Position numbers and translations under genes: made by a program. A stretch of DNA of 64,000 nt from Pilimelia columellifera (GTDB lineage Bacteria; Actinomycetota; Actinomycetes; Mycobacteriales; Micromonosporaceae): positions 1 through 64,000 of the forward strand of contig NZ_BAAARY010000009.1 in the NCBI RefSeq assembly GCF_039532605.1, in the 5' to 3' direction. Position 1 is the first letter of the stretch, and each line of letters opens with the position of its first letter. Below are positions 6,228 through 14,876 of the stretch, piece after piece. Below the pieces are notes generated by a model. It did no database searches, was not told where the DNA came from, and was given only the letters and a program-made list of their open reading frames with translations.

Positions 6228-8405
6228 CTACTCCGACGCCTGGTCGGACGTCCTCGATTTGCGACCGGCCACCGCGGTTCGGCGCGACCGCGGCTCGGGC
6301 TTCGGCGTGCCCATCACCTCGGCTACCGCGGCGAGCGCGGCCGCCGTGTCGGCCTGCAGGCCAGCACCAGAACGCCGCTTTGGCGCGGTCTTCGACACGG
6401 TCTTGGCAGGCTTTGGCGTCGAGGTGACCGCTGCGGATTCGTCCGGCCGCCGGGGCGCGGCCGACGGCTTGGCGCCGGCGCGCTCGGTGGCGCCGCCACC
6501 GCCGCGGCGGGGCGCCGCTACCGTGGGCGCCGGTTCCCTGGCGGCGTCGGTCTTCGGTGAGACGCTCGGCGTCGCGTCCGTCCTCGCCGGACCGATGGGC
6601 GTTGACGCTTCGGCCGCGGCGCCGCTCCCTGTCGCCGGCGCCGGCTTCGCGTTCGACGCGGTGGACGGCGCCGGCGACGCGGCAGGTGAGTCGGCGGTCG
6701 GCCCGGTGGACGGGGTCACGGTTCGCGCTACCGCGGGATCAGGTCCGGTCGCCGCGCTGGCGGCCTTGATCGAGTTGGAGGATGTCGCCCCAGCCAATGG
6801 GCTGGTGGCCGTGGGCTTGGGCTTGGGCGTGGAGGCGTTACTGGCTGTATCGGGCACCGGGACCGCTGCTGCAGCAGCGCCCACCGCGCCCGGCTTCGCA
6901 ATCGCAGACGCGGCAGGCTTCGCAGTAGTGGGCGCGGCAGGCTTCGCAATCGCAGACGCGGCAGGCTTCGCAGTAGTGGACGGCGCCGGGGCAGTGGCGG
7001 GCGCTGGTACGGCTGTGGGCTTGCCGGCGGACGCCGTGGCGACCAGAGCAGCGGTGGCTGTGGCGCCAGGGATCGGGCTGGTGGCAGCGGCGGAACCCGA
7101 CGTGGCTCCCGATGACGCCGGCCGCGGCCCCTCGGCCGTGCCACTTTCCGCCGCCGGACGTCCGGACCCGACAGCGTTGAGCGCGGCGGTCGCCAACGGC
7201 GGGTCGTCAGCGCTCACCGGCACGGCGTAGGGCCGGTCCTGGGTCAGCCCCGGACGGCGTCCCACCTGCCCTGGCGACGCCGCAGGCGGCGTCGACGGTT
7301 TCGTCGCGCGAGGCTGCGGGGAGGCCACGCGGTCGGCCGAGGGTGTCGGGAGTTGACGAGGGCCAGTGTCACCACCGCGCGTCGAGGGCGTCGGGGACTG
7401 ACGAGGGCCTGTGTCGCCGCCGAGCCCCGACTTCGTGGGCCAGTTGGCTCGCGATGTGGATGCGGTCCGGGCCACCGGCGCCGGCTGGGGGGATCCAACG
7501 GGCGATGCGGGCGCCGTTGCGGGCGGCACATCGGCTCCGGCTCCGGACGCAGCGTCGCCGGCCTGCGACGCTGCGATCGTCGGACCAACCCTGGGCGACG
7601 CCGGCCGGGCGTCGTCGCGGGTCTGCCGGCTGGTTGGGATCTGCGGGGCGGAGACCGCCTGGCGTAGCGCCTCAGCCGGCGGCAGGGCAACGCCGAGGCG
7701 TTCGGCGATGTCGGGCACCTGGGATGGCTCGACCACGTAGACGATCTCGCGCGGTCGCGATGGCCAGAAGATCAGGACGAGGCCGAGTGCGAAGAGCACG
7801 GCGCCGAGGACGGTCAGGCCCCAGGCGGTCGGGTCCAGCCAGGCCGCCCGGACCTGAACAGACATCCGGACGGCGCCCGGGGCGGTGGCGTCGGGTGACA
7901 TGACGACCATGGCCAGTCGCTGGCCGCGGACCGCGGCGGGGTTGATGTCGATGCCGCCGACACCGCTGCGCAGCCAGAGCTTGTCCAACGCTGGAGATGC
8001 CGGGGCGGCCGGCACGGCGGCGCCGCCCCGGTCGGTGGCGCGGGCCGGGAGAAGTCCGCGCGACAGCCGGATCTCGGCGACACGGGCGTGCCGCACGTTG
8101 CGCAGATACGCCTCAGACTGGGCGGTGGTGGTGAGGCCCACGAAAGCGGGGCCGGACCGGGTCGAGGCGCTGACCCGCACGCTGGTGCGGTCGACCCTCA
8201 GTAGCGATGCCTGGGCGCCGAGCAGCGCGTCGAGATCTGGAACGACGACGGCGTATCCGCTGGTCGCGACCGGTTGGACCTGGGCGGCATAGGCGCCGCT
8301 GTCGTCCCGGTAGCCACCGGCCGTGATGAGCAGCGCGCCGCCTAGCAGCGTGGGCAGCCCGACGACCACCGCCAGCGTCCCGAGAATGGTGCGTAGTAAC
8401 CGCAT
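6228..8405 (-). CDS. Membrane protein with a long Ala/Pro/Thr-rich tail
   Basis: A 725-residue protein I cannot assign to a family with a known function. There is a hydrophobic helix at about residues 6-30, an extracytoplasmic domain at about 31-190, and a second helix at about 194-214 (LTVLGAVLFALGLVLIF). A short cytoplasmic segment EIVYVVEPSQVPDIAERL follows. Residues 250-700 are low-complexity Ala, Pro, Thr and Ser with many short repeats, then a basic C-terminus. The tail should be disordered and probably cytoplasmic by the two-helix topology. It stands alone between orn and the copper operon. The folded part may act as an anchor or sensor, but that is a guess. Confidence 0.8.
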   Translation of the reverse strand: MRLLRTILGTLAVVVGLPTLLGGALLITAGGYRDDSGAYAAQVQPVATSGYAVVVPDLDALLGAQASLLRVDRTSVRVSASTRSGPAFVGLTTTAQSEAYLRNVRHARVAEIRLSRGLLPARATDRGGAAVPAAPASPALDKLWLRSGVGGIDINPAAVRGQRLAMVVMSPDATAPGAVRMSVQVRAAWLDPTAWGLTVLGAVLFALGLVLIFWPSRPREIVYVVEPSQVPDIAERLGVALPPAEALRQAVSAPQIPTSRQTRDDARPASPRVGPTIAASQAGDAASGAGADVPPATAPASPVGSPQPAPVARTASTSRANWPTKSGLGGDTGPRQSPTPSTRGGDTGPRQLPTPSADRVASPQPRATKPSTPPAASPGQVGRRPGLTQDRPYAVPVSADDPPLATAALNAVGSGRPAAESGTAEGPRPASSGATSGSAAATSPIPGATATAALVATASAGKPTAVPAPATAPAPSTTAKPAASAIAKPAAPTTAKPAASAIAKPGAVGAAAAAVPVPDTASNASTPKPKPTATSPLAGATSSNSIKAASAATGPDPAVARTVTPSTGPTADSPAASPAPSTASNAKPAPATGSGAAAEASTPIGPARTDATPSVSPKTDAAREPAPTVAAPRRGGGGATERAGAKPSAAPRRPDESAAVTSTPKPAKTVSKTAPKRRSGAGLQADTAAALAAVAEVMGTPKPEPRSRRTAVAGRKSRTSDQASE
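6892..6987. repeat. Four 24-bp tandem repeats within the tail of the membrane protein
   Basis: Four units starting with ggcttcgca run head to tail at 6892, 6916, 6940 and 6964. Units 1 and 3 are identical, and units 2 and 4 are nearly so, giving a 48-bp higher-order period. On the coding (minus) strand they encode alternating AKPAAS/AIAKPAA-type octapeptides. Repeats like this can change copy number in frame. Confidence 0.85.
7339..7428. repeat. Imperfect 45-bp duplication within the same gene
   Basis: Two adjacent 45-base units, both starting gagggYgtcggg, encode GGDTGPRQSPTPSTR and GGDTGPRQLPTPSAD on the minus strand. The period is a multiple of three, so the frame is kept. Confidence 0.75.
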
Positions 8406-8617
8406 CTGCCGTTCCCCCTGTCATGACCTACCAGGTGGGAACATACCGGGTCAAAAAGCATCCAATTGCCATTCCGCCAGACATCATGCCCCGAAACAGC
8501 ACAACGACAACGCCCATGGACCGCCGAGGAGCGAAACCGGCCAGCTTTCGGCGCAGGCCACCCTCCGAGTTGGCGTGCTGCGTCTTCCCGGCGCGCTGGT
8601 GGACCCGTGACGCCGGA

Positions 8618-9331
8618 TCAGGCGGCCGTCTTGGTGGACCGACCGGAGCGCACGAACGCCGCCGCGCCCAGCCCCAGGCCCGCAAGGCCGGCGACTAAGC
8701 CGGCGACAGCCAGCCCGGACGAAGGCCCGGCGTTGTCGGCCTCAGCGGCCGCAGGCTTGGCTGTGCCGGCGCCCGTCTCCGCGTCCTTCGGAGTGAGTTC
8801 GAGCACCGGCGCCGGACGCTCCAGCTCCTGCCCGTCCCCTTGGTCGACCTCGATCCACCGAACGATATTGCCGTCGGAGTAGGTCTGTAGGGCCTTGAAC
8901 ACGAGCCGCTCCACCTCCGGGAGCTGTCCCATCGACACCGGGAACTCCTGGAACTGGCCAGGCCGGACCACGGCCGCTGGCGTCGCTGTCCAGGTGATCT
9001 TGGAAACGATCTCCTTGATCTCCCGACCGTGTGAGGTCAGCGGCGTCGCCGGGGCCTGGCGCACCACCGCCACCGTCCAGCCCGGAACCGGCTGGGTGGA
9101 CACGCTCGGCAGCGGGGCGTCCGCCGGCATCGTCACCTCCAGCCTGGTGGTGCTCGCCGTCGGGCTCTCATTGGGCACCCGGAACGCCACCCGGGCGTAA
9201 CCGCCCTGGACGGCCTCGTCAGCGTTGGCCGTGACATGCGCGGCGGCCGGCGCCGCTACAGCGAGGGCGCCGCCGATGCCTGCGCCGACGGTGACCAGCG
9301 CCGCGGTGAGCGCGGAACGGAGACGAAGCAT
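8618..9331 (-). CDS. YcnI-family copper-binding protein
   Basis: A 237-residue exported protein of the YcnI (DUF1775) family. A signal peptide ends near AAPAAAH, leaving His32 at the mature N-terminus. The family binds Cu(II) through this His together with a nearby Trp, and Trp is present in PGWTVAV. The family's beta-sandwich covers about residues 33-165. A linker rich in Ala and Glu leads to a C-terminal helix (AVAGLVAGLAGLGLGAAAF) and a basic end, so the protein is membrane-anchored with its domain outside. It lies 18 bases after the CopC-CopD gene and is almost certainly in its operon. Copper acquisition or buffering at the cell surface is the likely role. Confidence 0.9.
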   Translation of the reverse strand: MLRLRSALTAALVTVGAGIGGALAVAAPAAAHVTANADEAVQGGYARVAFRVPNESPTASTTRLEVTMPADAPLPSVSTQPVPGWTVAVVRQAPATPLTSHGREIKEIVSKITWTATPAAVVRPGQFQEFPVSMGQLPEVERLVFKALQTYSDGNIVRWIEVDQGDGQELERPAPVLELTPKDAETGAGTAKPAAAEADNAGPSSGLAVAGLVAGLAGLGLGAAAFVRSGRSTKTAA

Positions 9332-9349
9332 GAGGAACCTTTCCAGAAC

Positions 9350-11020
9350 TTACGAGATTGGCACCGTGACCGTCACGGACGCCTCGTCGACATCGGAGGT
9401 ACGGACCCCGAAGCGCAACTGCCACTGCCCCGCCGTCGGCGCCACGAACTGGCCTGTCGCGTGGTTGTCGGCCAACTTCACCAGCGGAATCGTCACAGCC
9501 TCAACGCCGGCCGCGGCCAACGTCGCCGAGGCGCGCCACTCCACCACCGGCTGCGGGCGGCCGGCGGGGGTGTAGGCGTACGCGTGCATCTCGTTCATCC
9601 CGATGCCCCCGGGCGACAGCTCCACCTGCAACGTATACAACGACGTCGTCACCGTCGTGCTGAACGGTCCGGACGCCTGCTGCGCCGCGGCGGTGGCGCT
9701 CCGCGCCGGCGGCGTCTGACCCAGCACCGCGGAGACCGCCAGGATGACCGTGGTCACCGCCAACTCGACGGCCACGACCTGGCGAAGCCGGCCGGGCCTG
9801 GTCGTCGTCTCGGGCCGCTCAGTGAGCTTGCGGGCGTAGGTGGCGGCGGCCACCACCACCGCCAGCAGACCGATCTTGACGAGCACGAGGGCGCCGTACC
9901 GGGTGGTGAGCAGCCCGTCGACGGTGCCAACCTCGACGAGCACCTGCACCGTGCCCGACAGCAGGATCGCCGCCACCGCCAGCACCGCCCACCGGGACCA
10001 CACCGGCAGGATCGCGCCCAACTCCTCGTCGTTGGCCCGCGGCAGCAGGAACACCAGCAGCATGAACAGGCCGCCCAGCCACACCGCCATACCGACGACG
10101 TGGAACGCGTCGACGACCACCGACAGCGCCGGCACCGGCGAGGCGACCGGATGACCGGCCAGCGGCCAGGTCGCCACCCCGACGGTCGCTAACAACGCCA
10201 ACGGGATCACGTCCAACTTGCCGGCCCGCCCCGCCAACACCGGCGGCAGCAGGAAGGCGCACGCCGCCAGCACCCCCAGCCGGATGAGGTGGCCAGTGCC
10301 CATGTCGCTGGCGAGGACCTGTCGCAGGTCGGTGGCGGTGATGTTCAACATCCCACGGCCGGCGCTGTACGGTGCCTGCGCGAGCAGTGCCAGGACGGCG
10401 CTCAACGCAATGACGCCCAGTCCGACCCACGCGAGCCGGACGACCGGGCGCCGATCGAGGCGCCGCGGCCACAACATCCCCAGCACCATCACCGCGCCGA
10501 CGACCACCAACAGGCCGGCGTAACCGAGAAACTTGATTGCCGACATGACGCCCTGCGCCACCGGATCGACCGGGTCCTCAACATCAGCCAGGGTCGGCGG
10601 GTTCGCCGACGGCGCCCCCACGCTGTACACGAAGCCGCCCGGCACCGGATGGCCGTCCGCGGAGATGATCCGGAAGCTGACCAGGTAGGTGCCCTGCGGC
10701 CCGTTGGGATTGAGCGGGATCGCCACCCGGGCCCCGTCGCTGCGGGAGTTCCCGGCGTCGGCCCGCTTGCCGTCCGGTCCGAGCACCCGGACTTTGTCAG
10801 CAACCAGCGACACCGGCTCGCTGAACTCCAGCAGCACCTGTGACGGGGCAGTCGGCAGCACCGCGCCCACGCGCGGGGTGGACGACACGAGCACCGCGTG
10901 GGCGCTCGCCGGGGCAGCCGGCAGGAGAACGGTCGCGAACAAGGCGAGCAGCGCGACGGCGACGGCCGTTAGCCGCGCGGCCAAGCCCGCCGGCGCCCGC
11001 CGGTCGAGGGATTCGGTCAT
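9350..11020 (-). CDS. CopC-CopD fusion copper transport protein
   Basis: A 556-residue fusion. A signal peptide ends at PASAH, so mature His41 starts a CopC domain (to about residue 140) with the D-x-H site in SADGHPVPGGF; His, Asp and His form the Cu(II) site of CopC proteins. CopD follows, with about eight membrane helices up to roughly residue 440. The C-terminal 100 residues (from SLYTLQVELSPG on) look like a YtkA-like beta domain outside the membrane. I took the ATG giving MTESLDRR because the upstream in-frame start would add a polar 39-residue leader before the signal peptide. It follows the anti-sigma gene at 76 bases and precedes ycnI, so copper import is the likely operon role. Confidence 0.9.
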   Translation of the reverse strand: MTESLDRRAPAGLAARLTAVAVALLALFATVLLPAAPASAHAVLVSSTPRVGAVLPTAPSQVLLEFSEPVSLVADKVRVLGPDGKRADAGNSRSDGARVAIPLNPNGPQGTYLVSFRIISADGHPVPGGFVYSVGAPSANPPTLADVEDPVDPVAQGVMSAIKFLGYAGLLVVVGAVMVLGMLWPRRLDRRPVVRLAWVGLGVIALSAVLALLAQAPYSAGRGMLNITATDLRQVLASDMGTGHLIRLGVLAACAFLLPPVLAGRAGKLDVIPLALLATVGVATWPLAGHPVASPVPALSVVVDAFHVVGMAVWLGGLFMLLVFLLPRANDEELGAILPVWSRWAVLAVAAILLSGTVQVLVEVGTVDGLLTTRYGALVLVKIGLLAVVVAAATYARKLTERPETTTRPGRLRQVVAVELAVTTVILAVSAVLGQTPPARSATAAAQQASGPFSTTVTTSLYTLQVELSPGGIGMNEMHAYAYTPAGRPQPVVEWRASATLAAAGVEAVTIPLVKLADNHATGQFVAPTAGQWQLRFGVRTSDVDEASVTVTVPIS

Positions 11021-11096
11021 GCCGCCATGATCTCCGATCCTGGCGCGAGCTGGTACCGGCGCCTGATCAGGCGATCTCGCGGGGCCGTGTGCTGGC

Positions 11097-11732
11097 TCAC
11101 GCGGGGGCGGCCCGTGTCGCCGGGACGGCGGCGTCACCGCGCACGGTGCGGCTCAACGCCCACAGCAGGCCGGCCTGGATGACGGTCGCCAGGTGACCCA
11201 TCTCGTTCCACGGCAGTGCCCGGGCCTGCACGATGTCCATCGCGCTGGTCGCCGCCAGCAGCCCGGCGAGCACCAGCGCCACCGGCAGCACCGCCCGGAC
11301 CCGCTGTGGCCGCCAGGCTGCCAGCGCGAAGCCCACCGCCAGGGCGACGTCGAACGAGGCCATCTCCCGGTTCAGATGCGGGTCGCCGGTCACGTTCACG
11401 CCGGCCAGCAACGCCGGCAGGGCCACGACGATCTGGCCCAACGCCGCCGCGGCCAGCGCCAGCCGCAGGACCGTCTGCCAGCCGAGCAGCAGGTGCGCCC
11501 GACTGGCGGCCGACCGCGGGGCCTCAGCGGCCACCGCCGCCAGAACCGGCTCGGTGAGGTCAGGCACCGCCACCGACTGCACCCGGATCAGCCTAGTCAC
11601 CCGTTGCGCCGCCGACTGCCATTCACGGCAGCCGGCGCATCCGGCCAGGTGTCCGTCCAGCCGGTGGGCGTCGCCGGTGGTTTCGCCGTCGAGCCGCGCC
11701 GACAGCGCGATCTGGATCCGCTCGCAGGTCAT
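11097..11732 (-). CDS. Zinc-finger (ZAS-type) anti-sigma membrane protein
   Basis: A 211-residue protein whose N-terminus carries the H-x3-C-x2-C signature of zinc-binding anti-sigma factors (His28, Cys32, Cys35, with Cys3 nearby). After residue 80 there are about four hydrophobic helices, so it sits in the membrane. The ATG is the only start that keeps MTCERIQIALSARLDG. It is divergent from the ECF sigma gene, with 114 bases between the starts, and heads the operon with the CopC-CopD gene. Family knowledge says it should hold that sigma factor inactive. Partnership with this particular sigma factor is inferred from position, because most anti-sigma genes are downstream of and not divergent from their partner. 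Confidence 0.85.
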   Translation of the reverse strand: MTCERIQIALSARLDGETTGDAHRLDGHLAGCAGCREWQSAAQRVTRLIRVQSVAVPDLTEPVLAAVAAEAPRSAASRAHLLLGWQTVLRLALAAAALGQIVVALPALLAGVNVTGDPHLNREMASFDVALAVGFALAAWRPQRVRAVLPVALVLAGLLAATSAMDIVQARALPWNEMGHLATVIQAGLLWALSRTVRGDAAVPATRAAPA

Positions 11733-11754
11733 ACCGGGTAGTCGCCATTCGGGC

Positions 11755-11768
11755 TGGGAAAGTTCCCA
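11755..11768. promoter_or_regulatory. Short palindrome and candidate ECF promoter between anti-sigma and sigma genes
   Basis: TGGGAA-AG-TTCCCA is an inverted repeat 22 bases before the anti-sigma start. Read toward the anti-sigma gene it gives GGGAACTTT, which matches the GGAAC core of ECF -35 elements. A CGACTA-like element lies about 17 bases further on. The match is by eye only. It suggests control of the copper operon by an ECF sigma factor, possibly the divergent one. Confidence 0.4.
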
Positions 11769-11846
11769 CTGTGCAGGGACTCGGTCACGCCTCGCGACCC
11801 CATACGCCCGAGTCGGCCCGGCGCGGCGCGCCCGTACGCTGGAGGC

Positions 11847-12431
11847 ATGTTCCCGCGCCGACGCGAAGCCGGGGCGTCGGCGCAGTCCAGCCCGATGCCG
11901 GTCGATGACGACGTCACCCGATGGGCCCTTGCCGCCGCGAACGGCGACCCGGTAGCCCAGGCCGCGTTCGTGCGCGCCACCCAGACCGAGGTGTGGCGCT
12001 TCACCGCCGCTCTGGTCGACCGGAGCGCCGCCGACGACCTCACCCAGGACACCTACCTTCGGGCGTTCCGCTCACTGCCCGCCTTCGAGGCCCGGTCGTC
12101 GGCCCGCACCTGGCTCCTGAGCATCGCCCGCCACGCCTGCGCCGACCACGTCCGCGCCCTGGCCCGCAGCCGACGGCTGGCCGACAGGCTGACGGCCGAG
12201 GCTGCCGTCGGCGCCGACGGGCCCGACCCGTCCGGTCATCTCAGCGCCGCCGATCTGCTCGGGCGGCTCACCGAGGAACGGCGGTCCGCCTTCGCGTTGA
12301 CCCAGGTGCTCGGGCTGTCCTACGCCGAGGCCGCCGAGATCGAGGAGGTGGCCGTCGGGACCATCCGCTCCCGGGTCGCCCGGGCCCGCAGCGACCTCAT
12401 CACAGCCCACGCACAGGCAATGACAGGGTGA
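11847..12431 (+). CDS. ECF-type RNA polymerase sigma factor
   Basis: A 194-residue sigma factor with the two ECF regions. Region 2 is at about 35-105 (DDLTQDTYLRAFRSLPAFE and TWLLSIARHACADHVR). Region 4 is at about 130-190 (LSYAEAAEIEEVAVGTIRSRVARAR, a helix-turn-helix). There is no extra C-terminal domain. The ATG has a GGAGG only one base away, so the true start may be the in-frame ATG at 11895, which would still include region 2. Its length and lack of a sigma-3 region fit SigC- or SigL-like actinobacterial ECF groups. It is followed at 68 bases by a thiol-redox gene set that may be part of its regulon. Confidence 0.9.
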   Translation: MFPRRREAGASAQSSPMPVDDDVTRWALAAANGDPVAQAAFVRATQTEVWRFTAALVDRSAADDLTQDTYLRAFRSLPAFEARSSARTWLLSIARHACADHVRALARSRRLADRLTAEAAVGADGPDPSGHLSAADLLGRLTEERRSAFALTQVLGLSYAEAAEIEEVAVGTIRSRVARARSDLITAHAQAMTG

Positions 12432-12499
12432 CATACAGCGGGCTTTCAGCTGATGCCGCTAGAAAGAGGTCAGAACACCTTCCCCCGACAGGACGTGAC

Positions 12500-13045
12500 A
12501 TGAACTCCCTCTTATCGCGCTGGAGCGTGATCCAGCCGTGGTTGACCGTCGCCGTACGGCTCGGCCTCGCCGCCGTCTGGATCATCGCCGGCGGCAACAA
12601 GGTCGGTGACCTGGACGCCTCGGCACGGGCCGTCCACGCCTACGATCTTATGCCGTTCGCGGCGGCGCAGATCCTCGGCGCCGTGCTGCCGTTCCTGGAG
12701 ATCGCGCTCGGGTTGCTGCTCATCGTCGGGCTGGCGACGCGGCTGGTCGGTGGGGTCTCCGCCGTGGTGCTCGTGCTGTTCGTCGGCGGCATCATCTCCG
12801 CCTGGGCGCGGGGGCTGGCCATCGACTGCGGCTGCTTCGGCGGCGGCGGGGCACTCGCCACCGGCCAAGAGCCGGAGTACCTGGGCCGGCTGCTCGAAGA
12901 CACCGGATTCCTGGCGATGGCGGCCTTCCTGATCGTGTTCCCCCGGGGCTGGCTTGCCCTGGACAACTGGTTAAGTGACGACCCGCAACTGCCACGCCGA
13001 CGCGTGGCGTCCACCGAGACCGAGACCGAGGAGTCAGCACGATGA
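12500..13045 (+). CDS. MauE/DoxX-family membrane protein
   Basis: A 181-residue protein with four hydrophobic helices (about 12-32, 47-70, 74-98 and 128-150) of the MauE/DoxX type. The motif CGCFGGGG lies between helices 3 and 4; a Cys pair here is typical of MauE-like proteins associated with disulfide formation. The C-terminus is polar and cytoplasmic. The ATG is preceded by ACAGGACG. Its stop overlaps the start of the DsbA-like gene by four bases. MauE-family proteins are thought to work with DsbA- or thioredoxin-like partners, probably passing electrons to the quinone pool. I infer the same here. Confidence 0.85.
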   Translation: MNSLLSRWSVIQPWLTVAVRLGLAAVWIIAGGNKVGDLDASARAVHAYDLMPFAAAQILGAVLPFLEIALGLLLIVGLATRLVGGVSAVVLVLFVGGIISAWARGLAIDCGCFGGGGALATGQEPEYLGRLLEDTGFLAMAAFLIVFPRGWLALDNWLSDDPQLPRRRVASTETETEESAR

Positions 13046-13749
13046 GCAAGCGACCGGCCCCCAAGGCCCCACCGTCGTACCTGGTGGCGGAGAAACGCCG
13101 GCAGCGCACCGTCTGGACGTCGATCGTCACGTTGGCTGTGCTGCTCATCGCCGGCATCGTCGGCTACGCGACGTACGCCACCCAGCGGGCCGACGACATC
13201 ACCTACCCGAAGGCGACAGCCCCGGGCGACAACACCGGCTTCGCCCTGGGCGCCGGCCCGGTGAAGGTCGATGTCTACACCGACTTCATGTGCCCGGGCT
13301 GCAAGAACTTCAAGGACGCGTCGTGGCCCGCCCTGGAGACGATGATCCGCGAGAACAAGATCACGGTCGTCTACCACCCGGTGGCGATCCTCGACCACAG
13401 CAGCCAGGGCAGCAAGTTCTCCACCCGGGCGGCCGCCATCAGCGCCTGCGCGGCCGATTCAGGCAAGTTCAACGAGTTCAACGCCGCCATGTACGCCCAG
13501 CAGCCCGCCCAGGGCACCGCCGGCCTCACGAACGAACAAATGATCGACATGGGCCGCGGCGTCGGCCTCGGCGACGACTTCGTCAAGTGCGCCGAAGACA
13601 AGAAGTACGGCAACTGGGTGCGGGAGATCACCAACACCATGTCCGAACGCGGCTTCCGTTTGACCCCGACCGTCACCGTCAACGGCAAGCAGCTCGAAAC
13701 GCCGAGCCCGGAGAAGATCACCGAAGCTGTGACGGCCGCGACCAAGTGA
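13042..13749 (+). CDS. Membrane-anchored DsbA-like thioredoxin-fold protein
   Basis: A 235-residue protein with a basic N-terminus, one transmembrane helix at about residues 24-46, and an extracytoplasmic thioredoxin fold of the DsbA/DsbG type. The active site is CPGC (Cys84, Cys87) in TDFMCPGCKNF. A cis-Pro loop is visible as RLTPTVTVNG, about 50 residues before the end. Two further Cys lie in the helical insertion. It overlaps the MauE-like gene upstream and the unknown membrane protein downstream by four bases, so the three are co-translated. It would form or isomerise disulfides in exported proteins, with the MauE-like protein as the likely oxidase partner. Confidence 0.9.
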   Translation: MSKRPAPKAPPSYLVAEKRRQRTVWTSIVTLAVLLIAGIVGYATYATQRADDITYPKATAPGDNTGFALGAGPVKVDVYTDFMCPGCKNFKDASWPALETMIRENKITVVYHPVAILDHSSQGSKFSTRAAAISACAADSGKFNEFNAAMYAQQPAQGTAGLTNEQMIDMGRGVGLGDDFVKCAEDKKYGNWVREITNTMSERGFRLTPTVTVNGKQLETPSPEKITEAVTAATK

Positions 13750-14837
13750 CCCGACCCGCCCGCTGGTGGGCGCGCTCGCTGAGCGCGCTCGCCGGCGCCG
13801 CGCTCGCCCTGGCGCCCGCCCCGGCGCTCGCGCACGGCGACGAAGCCCCCGGCGGGTCCGACTACACGGTCACCGTCACCACGCCACAGCCGCTGCCGGG
13901 GGTGCGGGTCCAGGTCATCGACGCCGGGACCCGGCTCATGCTCACCAACGACAGCGCCCAGACCGTCACCGTCCTCGGTGACTCCGGCGAGCCCTACCTA
14001 CGGATCCGGCCCGACGGCGCGTACGAGAACACCCGCTCGCCGGCCACTCATCGCAACGTCACCCTCCTCAGCGCCGCCGCCCCGGCCAGCGCCGACCCCA
14101 CCGCAGCGCCACAGTGGCGGCGGGTCAACCGCGACCCCGTCGCCCGCTGGCACGACCCGCGCGCCCAGTGGGCAGCCGACCAACCGCCAGCCGTCGTCGC
14201 CGCCGATCCCGCCCGGGTCCACCGGGTGCGGGAGTGGGCCATCCCGGTCACCGTCGAGGCGGTCCCGGGCGGGCCCGCCGCCGCCGCGATCACCGGCGTG
14301 CTCGACTGGTCGCCGCCGCCGGCAGCAAGCGAAGGTTGGCTGGGCATCCTCGTCGGCATCGCGCTGGTCAGCCTGCTCGGCGTCCTCGCCGCCCCAGGCA
14401 CCACGGCCGCCACCGGGCCCGTCGGGCGGGTCGTCCTGCTGACCATGTCGGCCCTGGCAGTGGTCGGAGGCGGGCTCGCCATCGCCTACGCCGTCGCCCG
14501 GGTCCTCGACACCGGCGCCACCGGCGTCGGGCAGGTCCTGATCGGAATCGGAATCGGGCAGGTGTGGCCGGTGCTCACCGGCCTCGGGGCCATCGCCGCC
14601 GGGGCCTACGCGGCGCTCGGTAGGCCCACCGGCGACTTCGCGCTCGCGCTGGCCGGCGCCTGCCTCGGGCTCTTTCCCGGCCTCACCAACGCTGCGGTGC
14701 TCGGCCGGGCCGTCCCGCCGGTCGTCTGGGACGGCCCGGCCGCCCGACTCGTCGTGTCGGCGGTCGCGGCGATCGGCCTCGGGCTCGCCGTCGCCGGGGT
14801 GCTCCGACTGCGCGCCGCCATCGCCCTGACCCGCTGA
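13746..14837 (+). CDS. Exported protein with C-terminal membrane helices, function unknown
   Basis: A 363-residue protein. A signal peptide ends near APALAHGDE. A beta-rich soluble domain follows at about 35-200, with a repeated TVTVTTPQPLPGVRVQVIDAG-like start and the phrase GEPYLRIRPDGAYENTRSPAT. Then come about five hydrophobic helices to the end. The mature N-terminus begins with His-Gly-Asp, as in several copper-site proteins, but I cannot see a full metal site. The GTG start overlaps the stop of the DsbA-like gene. The context suggests a client or partner of the disulfide module, or a role in metal handling together with the adjacent transporter genes. Confidence 0.8.
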   Translation: MTRPARWWARSLSALAGAALALAPAPALAHGDEAPGGSDYTVTVTTPQPLPGVRVQVIDAGTRLMLTNDSAQTVTVLGDSGEPYLRIRPDGAYENTRSPATHRNVTLLSAAAPASADPTAAPQWRRVNRDPVARWHDPRAQWAADQPPAVVAADPARVHRVREWAIPVTVEAVPGGPAAAAITGVLDWSPPPAASEGWLGILVGIALVSLLGVLAAPGTTAATGPVGRVVLLTMSALAVVGGGLAIAYAVARVLDTGATGVGQVLIGIGIGQVWPVLTGLGAIAAGAYAALGRPTGDFALALAGACLGLFPGLTNAAVLGRAVPPVVWDGPAARLVVSAVAAIGLGLAVAGVLRLRAAIALTR

Positions 14838-14876
14838 CTGCGCTCCGTTCGCGCCGCCCGCCCCGTCCGCCGGGGA

